DNA of 64,000 bases from Xanthomonas sontii (GCF_040529055.1 NZ_CP132342.1:1610001-1674000), one strand, 5' to 3'; numbered from the stretch's first letter, positions 34,969 through 44,381 are shown. Notes: generated by a model not told the origin, from the sequence alone. Numbers and translations: made by a program.

Positions 34969-35559
34969 TCATGGAGATGGCATACGCCCCGGCAGCATGC
35001 GGGTCAGCACCTCGTCGCGGCGGACCCAGTGATGGAACAGCGCGGCGGCCACGTGCAGCAGTACGACGACCCATGCGATCCATTTGCCGATGAAGTGGTG
35101 CACCACGTCGATCGGCGCTTCGAACGCCTCCCAGCTCAGGTGCCAGGTGCGGCTGATCCAGGCGAACAGCGCGGTCTCGTTGAAGCCGGGAATGCGGAAC
35201 AGGCCGAGGTCGGTCGGCGCGCCGGTGCCGATGTAGCCGGTCAGCGGCATCACGATCAGCAGCGCGTACAGACCCCAATGCGCCAGATGCGCGAGCCGGT
35301 GTTCCAGCGCCGAGCCCGGCGGATCGTCCGGTTGCACGTCCAGCCAGCGCCACAACAGCCGCGGCAGCACCAGGAACCCGACCAGCAGGCCCAGCACCCA
35401 GTGCAGGTTGAGCACCGGCAGCGAGGCGTCCGACGTGTCGTCCATGAACCAGATGACGTAGTACACCACCGCATAGGCGCCGATGAAGGCGGCGGCGGTG
35501 GTCCAGTGGAACAGCTTGGCGAGGGCGCCGAAGCGCTGTTCGGTATTGCGCCAGTGCAT
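34969..35559 (-). CDS. Cytochrome b561 family di-heme membrane protein
   Basis: 196 residues from ATG 35559. Four membrane helices carry the histidines expected to bind two b hemes: LFHWTTAAAFIGAY, LNLHWVLGLLVGF, LAHWGLYALLIVMPLTGYIG and VVHHFIGKWIAWVVVLLHVAAALFHHW. CybB-type proteins oxidise quinol or superoxide at the inner membrane. It lies 44 bases downstream of the TetR gene and is likely co-transcribed with it. Confidence 0.88.
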   Translation of the reverse strand: MHWRNTEQRFGALAKLFHWTTAAAFIGAYAVVYYVIWFMDDTSDASLPVLNLHWVLGLLVGFLVLPRLLWRWLDVQPDDPPGSALEHRLAHLAHWGLYALLIVMPLTGYIGTGAPTDLGLFRIPGFNETALFAWISRTWHLSWEAFEAPIDVVHHFIGKWIAWVVVLLHVAAALFHHWVRRDEVLTRMLPGRMPSP

Positions 35560-35603
35560 GTGCGTGATCCTGGTCGAGTGGCGAGGCGGGGAGTGCTGCG
35601 GAA

Positions 35604-36197
35604 TCAGGGCGTGCGCAGGCTGTCGAGCAGCCGGTCCAGGGCGTCCAGCGCGTCGGCCAGCCGTGCGTGCAGGTCGGCGTCCGGCTCGGCGATCCAGAAC
35701 GCCGCCTCGGTGATCGCGCCGTAGAGCATGCGTGCCATCACCCCGGCATGCAGCGGCGCCACCGTGCCGGCGGCGATCAGGGCTTCCAGCGCCGCCTGTA
35801 GCGCGGCGATGCCCACCGACTGCGCCGCCGGCGGCACGTCGCCGAACACGGCGCGCGCGTCCTGCAGGATGATCCGGCGGATCTCCGGTTCCAGCGCCAG
35901 TTCCAGGTAGGTGCGGCAGCGGCGGCGGAAACCGTCCCACGGCGTGGGCGCGGCGTCGGACACCGCCTGCAGGCGCAGGCCCACCTCGGCCTCGATCTGC
36001 TCGATGACCGCGATCAGCAGGCCGTCCTTGCTGCCGAAGTGGTGATACAGCGCGCCGCGGGTAAGACCGGCCTCGGCGGTCAACACGTCCATCGAGGTGT
36101 GCGCGAAGCCGTGCGTGGCGAACGCCTGCCGCGCCACAGCCAGCAGGCTGGCGCGGGTGGTCTCGATCATCTCGCGGCGGCTGCGGCGCTGGCGCAT
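35604..36197 (-). CDS. TetR/AcrR-family repressor
   Basis: 197 residues. ATG 36197 is chosen for the GAAGG seven bases before it; a GTG at 36215 would overlap the operator. The DNA-binding helices are HTSMDVLTAEAGLTRGALYHHFGSKDGLL (residues about 34-62). The ligand-binding half is typical in length. It probably represses its own operon, including the cytochrome b561 gene, through the palindrome directly upstream. Confidence 0.88.
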   Translation of the reverse strand: MRQRRSRREMIETTRASLLAVARQAFATHGFAHTSMDVLTAEAGLTRGALYHHFGSKDGLLIAVIEQIEAEVGLRLQAVSDAAPTPWDGFRRRCRTYLELALEPEIRRIILQDARAVFGDVPPAAQSVGIAALQAALEALIAAGTVAPLHAGVMARMLYGAITEAAFWIAEPDADLHARLADALDALDRLLDSLRTP

Positions 36198-36213
36198 GGG
36201 CGGGCCTTCATTC

Positions 36214-36252
36214 ACATACGTGGCGTACGTTATTTGCGTACAGGGCGTATGT
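36214..36252. promoter_or_regulatory. TetR operator candidate
   Basis: ACATACG (36214-36220) and CGTATGT (36246-36252) are perfect complements. GTACG and CGTAC-like sequences lie inside them, giving two nested, roughly symmetric half-site pairs. It sits just upstream of the TetR start, as in autoregulated TetR operons. Confidence 0.6.
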
Positions 36253-36619
36253 CAATGTGTCACGGTCGATTCGGCGTGCGCTGGGCGGCTTGGCCGGCAC
36301 GGCAGCCGGTGCGCTCCGAAGGCCTGGGATTCGAGTGGCTTGCCCGTCCTGCGAACGTCTCGGCCAGCGCCTCTCAGGCATCGACAGCGCGATCGCGGCG
36401 GCGTGTGGGATGCGCCTGGTCGCAAACCCAAATGATGCTGGTGCCTGTCGCGAAGGCCGTCGTAAAGGGCGCCGTCGCGGCGGCTCAGGACTGCGCGACG
36501 GAACCGCCCATCGTGCGCATGCGATGCACCGGCATGACGCCGACGCACCGTCGCACTAGCCAAGGCCTTCACTGCGGGTGTGGTCTGGTGACCGCTGTGC
36601 AACCGAATTGGAGTGTCGA
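36253..36619. other. Intergenic region without recognised genes
   Basis: 367 bases with no convincing coding frame. It contains the upstream region of the small membrane protein at 36620. Confidence 0.4.
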
Positions 36620-36775
36620 ATGGACACCACGCTGATGCCCTGGGTCGCCGGACTGTTCGTCCTGCTCATCGCCGCGATGCTGTATCTGGTCACGCGCGCC
36701 AAGAAGAACCGCAACCGCCCGGCACAGGATCACGCCGCGACCAAGAGCGACGTGGACAGCGCCGCCAAGCGCTAG
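36620..36775 (+). CDS. Small single-pass membrane protein
   Basis: 51 residues from ATG 36620 with GGAG nine bases upstream. One N-terminal helix (WVAGLFVLLIAAMLYLVT) is followed by a positively charged stop-transfer RAKKNRNR and a polar tail. Its TAG stop lies within the GCTAGC target of the IS481-like element, which begins two bases later, so the coding sequence is just preserved. Function unknown. Confidence 0.55.
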   Translation: MDTTLMPWVAGLFVLLIAAMLYLVTRAKKNRNRPAQDHAATKSDVDSAAKR

Positions 36776-36776
36776 C

Positions 36777-37798
36777 TGTGATCTCTCAGTAGGTTGTTCA
36801 TCCGGGGCATCTCTGGAAGATGGGGGTTACCAAGCCAACCCAGCCCCAGGAGCCCCGGATGAACCTGCATAAACATGCCCGTTTGAGCCCTCGCGGTCGA
36901 GCCCTGCTGGTGGATCGCATCCTTGTTCATGGGCTGCGCGTGGAAGAAGCGGCGCATGCGGCCGGTGTGAGCGTCCGAACGGCCTACAAATGGCTCAAGC
37001 GCTTCAAGGAAGAGGGGGCGCAAGGGCTGAGCGACCGCACCTCCCGGCCTCACGACTGCCCCCATGCCACGCCTCGGGGCGTGGTGGATCAGGTCATCGC
37101 GCTGCGCCGTTCACGCCACACGTATCGGCAGATCGCCGAGCAGCTGCCTGTGGCGCCGAGCACCATCGCCCGGTTGCTGCGCCGCGCCGGCCTGCACCGG
37201 CTGGCCGAGCTGGAACCGGCGCTGCCGGACAATCGCTATGAATACGCCCAACCCGGCCAACTGCTGCATCTGGACATCAAGAAGCTGGCCCGTTTCCGCC
37301 AGCCCGGCCACCGCGTGACCGATGATCGGACGGTCACCTCCCGTGGCATTGGCTGGGAGTACGTCCACCTAGCCATCGACGATCACTCGCGCGTGGCCTT
37401 CGGCACCATCGAGCCCGATGAGCGCGGTTTCAGTGCCTGCAGGGCCCTGATGCAGGCGGTTCGCTACTACCGCAGCCTGGGCGTGCGCTTGGAGCGCGTG
37501 TTGACCGACAACGGCGCCTGCTACAAATCACGCCGCTTTCGACGCCTTGTCCGACGGCTCGGCCTGCGCCATCTGCGAACCCGACCCTACACGCCACGCA
37601 CCAATGGCAAGGCCGAGCGGCTGGTGCAGACCAGCCTGCGAGAATGGGCTTATGCGCGCTCCTATATCGACTCCACGCAACGCGCCAACGCCTTCTCGGG
37701 CTGGCTGCATCATTACAACTGGCATCGACCACACGCCAGCCTCGGCTACAAACCGCCCATCTCCCGAATTCCACTGAACAACGTGGTGGGTTTACACA
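36777..37798 (+). mobile_element. IS481-family insertion sequence, complete
   Basis: 1022 bp. The ends TGTGATCTCTCAGTAGG and the complement of GTGGGTTTACACA form an imperfect inverted repeat sharing TGTG at the tip and GTTGTTCA inside. GCTAGC flanks both sides (36771-36776 and 37799-37804). This 6-bp duplication fits the NCTAGN target known for Bordetella IS481. Confidence 0.88.
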
Positions 37799-37803
37799 GC
37801 TAG
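36859..37803 (+). CDS. IS481-family transposase
   Basis: 314 residues from ATG 36859. An N-terminal helix-turn-helix (GLRVEEAAHAAGVSVRTAYKWL) precedes a second one (TYRQIAEQLPVAPSTIARLL) and the DDE core: LLHLDIKKLAR, HLAIDDHSRVAF, LERVLTDNGACYKS and RTNGKAERLVQTSLREWAY. The last sense codon ends at the IS tip and the TAG stop is supplied by the duplicated target GCTAGC, outside the element. All catalytic residues are intact. Confidence 0.9.
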   Translation: MNLHKHARLSPRGRALLVDRILVHGLRVEEAAHAAGVSVRTAYKWLKRFKEEGAQGLSDRTSRPHDCPHATPRGVVDQVIALRRSRHTYRQIAEQLPVAPSTIARLLRRAGLHRLAELEPALPDNRYEYAQPGQLLHLDIKKLARFRQPGHRVTDDRTVTSRGIGWEYVHLAIDDHSRVAFGTIEPDERGFSACRALMQAVRYYRSLGVRLERVLTDNGACYKSRRFRRLVRRLGLRHLRTRPYTPRTNGKAERLVQTSLREWAYARSYIDSTQRANAFSGWLHHYNWHRPHASLGYKPPISRIPLNNVVGLHS

Positions 37804-37842
37804 CGTCTCGCGTCGGGCGCGGCGCGGTCGCCTGCGCCGTGC

Positions 37843-38082
37843 TCAGGCGTCCGCGTCCATCGGCGCGAAGCGCGGGCGGCGTACGCCATCGATCTCCACC
37901 TGCTCGACGAACATCGGATACGGCCGCACCCACAGCGTGCCTTCGCCGTACAGCGGCCGGTACAGCACCAGCGGTTCCAGCGTTTCGCTGCTGCGGACCA
38001 TGCCCAGCACCTCGTATTCGCCGCCCTTGAAGTGGCGGTAGCGGCCGAGGGCGATGGAAGGCAGCGGGCTGAGGTCGAGCAT
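37843..38082 (-). CDS. DUF1653 family protein
   Basis: 79 residues from ATG 38082. The core LGRYRHFKGGEYEVLGMVRSSETLEPLVLYRPLYGEG then LWVRPYPMFVEQVEIDG is the complete DUF1653 domain, a small beta-barrel of unknown biochemical role common in proteobacteria. Frames upstream of the ATG look non-coding. Confidence 0.85.
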   Translation of the reverse strand: MLDLSPLPSIALGRYRHFKGGEYEVLGMVRSSETLEPLVLYRPLYGEGTLWVRPYPMFVEQVEIDGVRRPRFAPMDADA

Positions 38083-38277
38083 GACGGTGTCCTGGTGGGC
38101 GGGAGCGCGAGTGTAGCGGTCTGCACCTGCGCTCTCTCTGCGTCGCGAGGGCGAATTGCGCGACCCCGGCGGTTCGCCGCGTCGTGACGACGGAACGCTC
38201 CTACGGGGGGATCTCAGGCAACCGGCCTTATAAGAAGCAGCGTCCATTGTCGCCCGCACGCTTCACTTCTGCGCACG

Positions 38278-39267
38278 TCAAGGCACCAAATCGCCGAAGT
38301 CGAACGCCTGCCCCGGCTCGGCGGCGACGAAGTCCGCTGCGGCGATGCCGGCCAGGTACAGTGCGGCGGCCAGCGCTTCGCGCGGCTCATCACGCCCTTC
38401 GTCGGTGAGCTGGAAGGTGCCCCAGTGGATGCCGAGCGCGCGCCGCGCGCCGGTGTCGCGGAAGATCCGCACCGCTTCGGTGGGGTCGATGTGCTGTGGC
38501 GCCATGAACCAGCGCGGCGCGTAGGCGCCGATCGGGATCAACGCCACGTCGGGCGCGCCGTGCCGGTCGCGGATCTCGCGGAAGATGGCGCCATCGCCGT
38601 AGCCGGTGTCTCCCGCGAACCACACCGATCCCCGCGCGGTCTCGACGAAGAAGCCGGACCACAGGGCCATCCTGCGGTCGGCGATGCCGCGGCTGGACCA
38701 ATGGTTGGCGCGGGTCAGTGTCGCCGTCGCGGTGTCGCCGATCGGCAGCCGGTCGTGCCAGTCGCCGGTGGCGATGCGCGCATCGGGCACGCGCTTGCGC
38801 AGCAGGACGTCGTTGCCCAGCGGCATCACGAACAGCGGCTGGTGCGCGTCGTGCAGCGTGCGCAAGGTCGCCAGGTCGAAGTGGTCGTAGTGGTTGTGGC
38901 TCAGCAGCACCGCATCGATGGGCGGCAGGTCCGCGAAGCGGATGCCCGGTGCCGTTACCCGCTTGGGCCCTGCGATCTGCGAAGGGCTGGCGCGCTGCGA
39001 CCACACCGGGTCGGTGAGCAGGTTGAGGCCGGCGGCCTGGATCAACAGCGTGGCGTGGCCGACCATGGTGATGCGCAGGCCGTCGTGCCGCGGTGCAGGC
39101 ATGGCCGGCGTCACCGCGACCTGCGCGGGCCAGCGCACCGCGCCCATGGCGGCTTTCCAGCGCAGGACCTTGCCCAGCGCGTTGTCGATGGTGGGCTGGC
39201 CGGGGTTGAAGAAACGCACACCGTCGAAATGGTCGCTGACGGGGCCGCGGTAGTAGGGGTTGGCCAT
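38278..39267 (-). CDS. Metallo-beta-lactamase-fold hydrolase (NAPE-PLD/UlaG-like)
   Basis: 329 residues from ATG 39267. The metal motif is LLSHNHYDHFD. Supporting motifs are ITMVGHATLLIQ, NLLTDPVWS, FAGDTGYG and ALGIHWGTFQLTDEG. The N-terminus, NPYYRGPVSDHFDGVRFFNPG, is the signature of bacterial proteins related to N-acylphosphatidylethanolamine phospholipase D. There is no signal peptide. The natural substrate is unknown; a phosphodiesterase or membrane-lipid hydrolase role is inferred from the family. Confidence 0.85.
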   Translation of the reverse strand: MANPYYRGPVSDHFDGVRFFNPGQPTIDNALGKVLRWKAAMGAVRWPAQVAVTPAMPAPRHDGLRITMVGHATLLIQAAGLNLLTDPVWSQRASPSQIAGPKRVTAPGIRFADLPPIDAVLLSHNHYDHFDLATLRTLHDAHQPLFVMPLGNDVLLRKRVPDARIATGDWHDRLPIGDTATATLTRANHWSSRGIADRRMALWSGFFVETARGSVWFAGDTGYGDGAIFREIRDRHGAPDVALIPIGAYAPRWFMAPQHIDPTEAVRIFRDTGARRALGIHWGTFQLTDEGRDEPREALAAALYLAGIAAADFVAAEPGQAFDFGDLVP

Positions 39268-39385
39268 TGAGGCGCGATCCGGATGACGCAAGGGGAGGGA
39301 AGGTTAACCGCCAGCGGCGCAAGCGTGCGTGCGCGCCTGCCTCGGCTGCCGCGATATCGGTCCCCGGCCGGTGCCAAGTGCGGCC

Positions 39386-40689
39386 TCACTTCGGCGTGCC
39401 CAGCCCACCCATGTTGAGCATCACCCGCAAGCCGATCACCAACGCATCGTCGGGCGCACGGCGCGCCGCGGGATTGCCCAGGATGTCGGGATGGACGATG
39501 TACTGCACGTTCGGCACCAGGAACAGCGGCGTCTGCGCGATGCGGTAGCTGTAGTTGAGTTCGAACATGAGTTCGTTGCGCGCGATTTCCGCGGCCGCGC
39601 CGCGCTTGCGCAGCAGGTCGTTCATGTAGCCCTGCTGGTCCGCACTGAAGCGGTAGTAATGCGCGATCGCGCCCATGCCGTCGCCGGGCCGCGCCGCGAA
39701 CGGGCCGCTGTAGTACAGGCCGGCGGTGACCTGCAGGTCGTAGACCTGGTGCTTGTCGAACGGTGCGGTGATGTTGCCGAAGGCGACCAGCATGCGCTTG
39801 CTGGCCATGCCCTGCGGCCGGTACAGCGCGCGTTCGCCGAGCGCGTAGGCGCCCCAGCGCCCGCCGTCGTACAGGCGCGCGGGGCCGCCGACCAGCCCGC
39901 GCAAGCCGCCGGCCTGGTTGTAGCGCAGGTCGCTGTAGTCGGCCGAGTTGTACCAGAGGCCGGCGAGGTAGCGCGGTGCGCCCTTGCCCCGTGCGGGATC
40001 GGGTTCGTAGCCGACCTCGAGCGTGCCCAGCACGCCGGTGCTGTCGGCGGTGCTCCAGTCCAGGCCGTGGTTGTTCTTGCGCTGCGGGTTCAGTTCGAAT
40101 GCGCCCACCGAGACATAGGTGGCCTCGGGCTTGTAGCGCAGCTTCGCGCCCCAGTTCACGTAGGGAAAGCCGACGAAGCCGCCATCGGCCTGGCTCAGCT
40201 GGAACGGGCAGTCCGAGGCGCTGACGAAGCGGCAGCCGTAGCGGCTGCGCGCGAATTGCCAGGTGGTGTTCATGCGCCCGGCGACCAGTTGCCAGCGCCC
40301 GTCGGCGAAGGTCTGTTCCCAGGTCAGTTGCGCCAGTTGCGCCTGCTGCTGCGGGTACCAATAGCCCTGCACCTTGACGCCGTTGCCGATCTGCCGCTGC
40401 GAGAGGCTGTCGCCGTAGTACCGGGCGCCGGTGGCGTGTAGCGTGGCACCGGAAATGCCGAACAGGCGTTGCAGATCCAGGTCCGCGCCGGCGACCACGC
40501 CGCCGGCGTTGCGGTCGCCGCGCGACAGGCCGCCGTCGACGTTGCGCGCATAGTCGTTGGACCAGACCAGACCAGGCGCGGCGCGATGCCGTGGTCGTCG
40601 AGCCATTGCGTGGTGTCGGCGGCAATGGCGGAGGCCGGCAGGGCGGCCGCAGCCGCCAGCAACGAGACGCAGGAAAGAGAACGGGACAT
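39386..40689 (-). pseudogene. OprB-like carbohydrate porin, interrupted by a 5-bp repeat unit
   Basis: The frame from ATG 40689 gives a signal peptide ([23 protein letters not shown]) and DTTQWLDDHGIAPRLVWS, then goes out of frame. The mature porin continues in another frame as LVWSNDYARNVDGGLSRGD through to LRVMLNMGGLGTPK at 39386. The break lies in three tandem ACCAG units at 40561-40575 (CTGGT on the coding strand). With two units the frame is restored and a 432-residue OprB-family porin results, which is the family length. The gene follows the DapA-like gene and MFS transporter and probably supplied outer-membrane entry for their sugar-acid substrate. Confidence 0.82.
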
Positions 40690-40970
40690 GGGACGCTCCA
40701 CGGACGAGACGAAGCACTCGCCGGACGTGCGCGGTGGGTGCGCGGCGACGCGGCAGTGCGCGAAGGGAAGACACCTTCCGGTCGTGGAGCCGCAGCACGG
40801 CGTCGCGTCCGTCGGCGACGGGCACGCCTGTGTGCAGACCTGTGGGGGACCGGCAAAGAAACGCGAGGGCAGACCGGAACGCGTTGCGCGGCGCCGAGGC
40901 GCACGCCATCGCCGCAGCGGATGGGCCGCGCAACTGCGCGGCCCATCGAGCTGGAGGCAACCCGTGCGGG

Positions 40971-41900
40971 TCAGCCCATCTTGCCGAGGCCGGCGGCGGC
41001 CATCGCCGCAGCGATCTCCTTGTCGGCGCCCTCGGCCAGCGGCAGCAGCGGCGAACGCACCGTGGCGTGGTCGAGCAGGCCGCGCGCGACCAGCGCCCAC
41101 TTCAGCGCCACCGAGCCTTCCATGTGCGAGCCGCGGTGATAGACGCTCTTGGTCACCGGCAGCAGGCGGTCGTGCAGTGCACGCGCCTTGGCGTAGTCCT
41201 TGGCCTTGCCCGCGGCGATCATCTCCAGCAGCGGCTCCGGGGCGATGCAGCCGTAGCCCACCAGCGCGCCATCCACGTCGAACATGGTGTGCAGCAGATA
41301 CTCGTCGTGGCAGGTCAGCACCGGCACGTGCGGGCGCTCCTTGCGGAACACCGGGATCTCGGTGTCCCAGCGCTTCATGTTGCGCACGCCGTTCTTCATC
41401 GCGACCACGCCCGGCAGCGCGGCGATCTCCAGCAACGTCTCCAGGTCGTAGGTTGCCTTGGTCGCGTCCGGGTACTGGAACAGGATCATCGGCAGCCCGC
41501 TGGCCTCGTGGATGGCCTTGTAGCGGTCCTGCGGCGCGCCCTTCTGGTAGCCGAAGCGCAGCCAGCCGTGCGACGGATAGATCAGGCCGGCGGAGGCGCC
41601 GGCGGCGACCGCGCGCTTGGCTTCGTCGGCGGCGACGCGGGTGCCTTCCAGGGTGATGCCGGCGATGATCGGGATGCGGCCGTCGACGGCGTCGCGGAAG
41701 GCGGTGATCACCTTGGCCTGTTCGTCGCGCTCCAGGAACGTGCCTTCGCCGGCGTGGCCGAGCACGGTCAGGCCCTTGACCCCGTCGATGCCGCCGAGCC
41801 AGGCGCCGATGCGCTTGATCGCGGGATAGTCGACGGCGCCGTCGCGGGTGAACGGGGTGACCGGGGCGGGGACCAGGCCTTTCAGGTCGATGGTGCTCAT
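40971..41900 (-). CDS. DapA/dihydrodipicolinate synthase-family aldolase or dehydratase
   Basis: 309 residues. ATG 41900 is preferred over 41906 because AGAGG lies at the correct distance. The TIM-barrel signature is seen in LVPAPVTPFTRDGAVDYPAI, GLTVLGHAGEGTFLERDEQ (in place of the usual GTTGE), the Tyr in GLIYPSHGW and the probable Schiff-base Lys in VVAMKNGVRN. It lacks the usual lysine-pathway context. Beside an IclR regulator, a transporter and a porin, it more likely splits or dehydrates a 2-keto-sugar acid. Confidence 0.85.
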   Translation of the reverse strand: MSTIDLKGLVPAPVTPFTRDGAVDYPAIKRIGAWLGGIDGVKGLTVLGHAGEGTFLERDEQAKVITAFRDAVDGRIPIIAGITLEGTRVAADEAKRAVAAGASAGLIYPSHGWLRFGYQKGAPQDRYKAIHEASGLPMILFQYPDATKATYDLETLLEIAALPGVVAMKNGVRNMKRWDTEIPVFRKERPHVPVLTCHDEYLLHTMFDVDGALVGYGCIAPEPLLEMIAAGKAKDYAKARALHDRLLPVTKSVYHRGSHMEGSVALKWALVARGLLDHATVRSPLLPLAEGADKEIAAAMAAAGLGKMG

Positions 41901-42009
41901 GCTCATTTCCTCTTCTTTGGATCAACGGGGGATGGAATCGAACGCGGGGTCCGACGGGGGTGGTGCGGAGGTGTTGTGCGATGCGCCGGCGGCAGTGCCG
42001 GCGATACGC

Positions 42010-43428
42010 TCAGGGCGACAGCTGCTCCAGCGATTTGCCCTTGGTTTCCAGGGCGAAGCGCCAGGTCACGACGGCGCCGACCAGCAGCACGGCAGCGAAG
42101 GCCGCGAACACGTAGCGGATGCCGAGTCCGGCGACGACCGCGCCGACCAGCAGCGGCCCGCAGGCCGAGCCCAGGCGCAGCCAGGCGCTGCCCAGTCCGG
42201 TGCCGATGGCGCGGATGCGGGTGGGGTAGAGCTCGGCCGAGTACAGGTACAGCGAGAAGGTGATGGTCTGCACCGCGGCGTAGCCCAGCGCCGCGAACAC
42301 CAGCACCTGCGGCGCCGAGGTGCCGCCGAGCGCCGCCAGCGCCAGCAGCGGCAGCCCGCCGGCGGCGAACGCCAGCCCGTACCAGCGCTTGCGCCCGACC
42401 TTGTCGATCGACAGCGCGCAGGCCACTGCGGCGGCGACGCCGGCCAGCGAGGTGAAGAAGCCATAGGCGATGCTCTGCTGCAGCGACAGCCCGAAGTGCG
42501 TGCGGTACAGCGTCGGCAGCCAGGTGATGATGCCGTTGGCCACCAGGTAGGAGCAGAACCACAGGCTCCAGATCACCAGGGTGCGCTTGCGATAGACGCT
42601 GCCGAACAGCTCGCGCCAGTCCGAGCGCTGCGCCTTGGGCAGCGCGCTGCGGTCGAACACCGGCGCCGGCAACGGGCCATGGCGGCGCTCGGCGCTGCGT
42701 TCAAGTTCGGCGACGATGGTGTCGGCCTTGGCGTAGCGGCCCTTGGCGGCCAGCCAGCGCGGCGATTCGAACATGAAGAAGCGCAGCGGAATCATGATCG
42801 CCGCCGGGATCAGCCCGACCATGAACATCGCTTTCCAGCCGTAGGCCGGCACCAGGAAGTAGCCGATGCCGCCAGCGGCGACCAGGCCGAGCAGGAACAT
42901 CACCTCGTACAGCAGGAAGAAGCGGCCGCGCTTCTTCGAACCGATCAGTTCGTTGATGTAGGCGCTGGCCACCGGCACCTCGCCGCCGGTGCCGATGCCC
43001 TGGACGAAGCGGAACGCGATCATCGCCGCGGCGCTGCCGGCGAACAGGCAGGCCACGTCCATCGACACGAACAGCAGGATGGTGAACAGCAGCACGTGCA
43101 GGCGGCCGATGCGCTCGGCCAGCCAGCCGAAGAACACTGAGCCCAGCAGTTGGCCCAGGTAGCCGGCCGACAGGATCGTGCCGATCTGTGCCGGCGATAG
43201 CTGCCATTCCTTGGTCAGCACCGGCATCGCGTAGGCGATGGCGATCACCGTGTAGCCGTCGAAGAACGTGGCGGCGCCGACGATGTTGCGCGCCCACCAC
43301 ACGTTGCGGGTGATCGGCAGGCGTTCGAGGCGTGCGCCGATCTCCGCCTGCGCCTCGGCGATGGAGGGGGTGCGGGCGGTGGCGGTGGCGTTGGCGGTGG
43401 GGGCAGGGGCTGTGGTGGGCATGAGCAT
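42010..43428 (-). CDS. MFS metabolite:proton symporter
   Basis: 472 residues from ATG 43428. Twelve helices are predicted. The motif A-like loops are GWLAERIGRLHVLL and its counterpart SIDKVGRKRWYGL, and FVQGIGTGGEVPVASAYINEL is the sugar/aromatic-acid symporter signature. The N-terminus is Thr/Ala/Pro rich. It lies 109 bases before the DapA-like gene on the same strand and is predicted to import that enzyme's substrate or its precursor. Confidence 0.88.
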   Translation of the reverse strand: MLMPTTAPAPTANATATARTPSIAEAQAEIGARLERLPITRNVWWARNIVGAATFFDGYTVIAIAYAMPVLTKEWQLSPAQIGTILSAGYLGQLLGSVFFGWLAERIGRLHVLLFTILLFVSMDVACLFAGSAAAMIAFRFVQGIGTGGEVPVASAYINELIGSKKRGRFFLLYEVMFLLGLVAAGGIGYFLVPAYGWKAMFMVGLIPAAIMIPLRFFMFESPRWLAAKGRYAKADTIVAELERSAERRHGPLPAPVFDRSALPKAQRSDWRELFGSVYRKRTLVIWSLWFCSYLVANGIITWLPTLYRTHFGLSLQQSIAYGFFTSLAGVAAAVACALSIDKVGRKRWYGLAFAAGGLPLLALAALGGTSAPQVLVFAALGYAAVQTITFSLYLYSAELYPTRIRAIGTGLGSAWLRLGSACGPLLVGAVVAGLGIRYVFAAFAAVLLVGAVVTWRFALETKGKSLEQLSP

Positions 43429-43526
43429 CGTGGCTGCCTTTCGCAGGACAAGGGGACCCCGACGCGGGCGCCGAAGCGTCCACGCAGCGAGACCGACAGG
43501 GAGGGCCGGGCGGTGGCCCGGGCGGA

Positions 43527-44381
43527 TCAGGTGCTGGGGGCGGTCACGGCAACACTCCCGCTGGCCTGGATCGCGAAGGCGATGTCCTTGGCGGCCTGCA
43601 GCGTCGGCTGCAGGGCGGTTTCCAGCAGTTCGGCGTGGCTGGTGCGCACCGACGGCGCGGCGACACTGATCGCGCCGAGCGGATAGTCGTCCGCATCCAG
43701 CACCGGGACCGCCAGCACGCGCAGGCCCTCGGTCAGCATCGACTCCAGGATCACGTAGCGGTCGCGGCGGATGCTGTCGAAGGTGCGCCGGATCGTGGCG
43801 ATCTCCGGCGTCTGCGCACCCTGCACGTCGACCCCGGTCACCCGCGTCACTTCCGCCGGCGCCAGGTGCGCCAGCATCGCCAGGCCGATCGCCGTACGGG
43901 TGCTGGGCACGGTGGTGCCGATGCGGATGTCCACGCCCAGGCGGGTGATGCCGGCGCGCACGCGCTCGATGTAGAGCACGTCGGGGCCTTGCAGCACCGC
44001 GAAGCTGGCCGCTTCGTTGACGTCGCTGACCAGCGTGCGCAGCAGCGGCCGCACCACGCTGCGCAGATCGCGGCGGGCGATGGCGTGGAAGCCGAGGTCG
44101 AGCACCTTCAGGGTCAGGCGGAAGCGGCGGCTCTCCGGCACGCGGTGCACGTAGCCCAGCTCGACCAGGGTGTTGAGCATGCGGAAGGTGGTGCCGGGAT
44201 CGAGCCGGGCCAGGGCCGCGATCTGGCTCAGCGACAGTTCCTCGTGCTCGGACGAGAACGCCTCGAGCACGCGGAAGCCCTTGGCCAGCGACTGCACGGT
44301 GCTGCGCAGCTTCTTGTCCCCGGCCTCGTCGCCGTCGTCGGGCGCGGCGCCGGCCGCGCGCTGGGAAGTCGTCTTGATCAT
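43527..44381 (-). CDS. IclR-family regulator
   Basis: 284 residues. The winged helix-turn-helix is at about 27-85: TVQSLAKGFRVLEAFSSEHEELSLSQIAALARLDPGTTFRML. The effector domain has LRTLVSDVNEAASFAVLQG, STRTAIGLAMLAHL and PVLDADDYPLGAISVAAPS. It is first in line with the MFS, DapA-like and porin genes and 98 bases from the MFS start. It is the probable specific regulator of that cluster. Confidence 0.9.
   Translation of the reverse strand: MIKTTSQRAAGAAPDDGDEAGDKKLRSTVQSLAKGFRVLEAFSSEHEELSLSQIAALARLDPGTTFRMLNTLVELGYVHRVPESRRFRLTLKVLDLGFHAIARRDLRSVVRPLLRTLVSDVNEAASFAVLQGPDVLYIERVRAGITRLGVDIRIGTTVPSTRTAIGLAMLAHLAPAEVTRVTGVDVQGAQTPEIATIRRTFDSIRRDRYVILESMLTEGLRVLAVPVLDADDYPLGAISVAAPSVRTSHAELLETALQPTLQAAKDIAFAIQASGSVAVTAPST

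Noticed and set aside
40971..41900. Annotation as DapA of lysine biosynthesis
   Set aside because: The active-site loop and the gene context (IclR, MFS, porin) point to sugar-acid catabolism rather than lysine synthesis.
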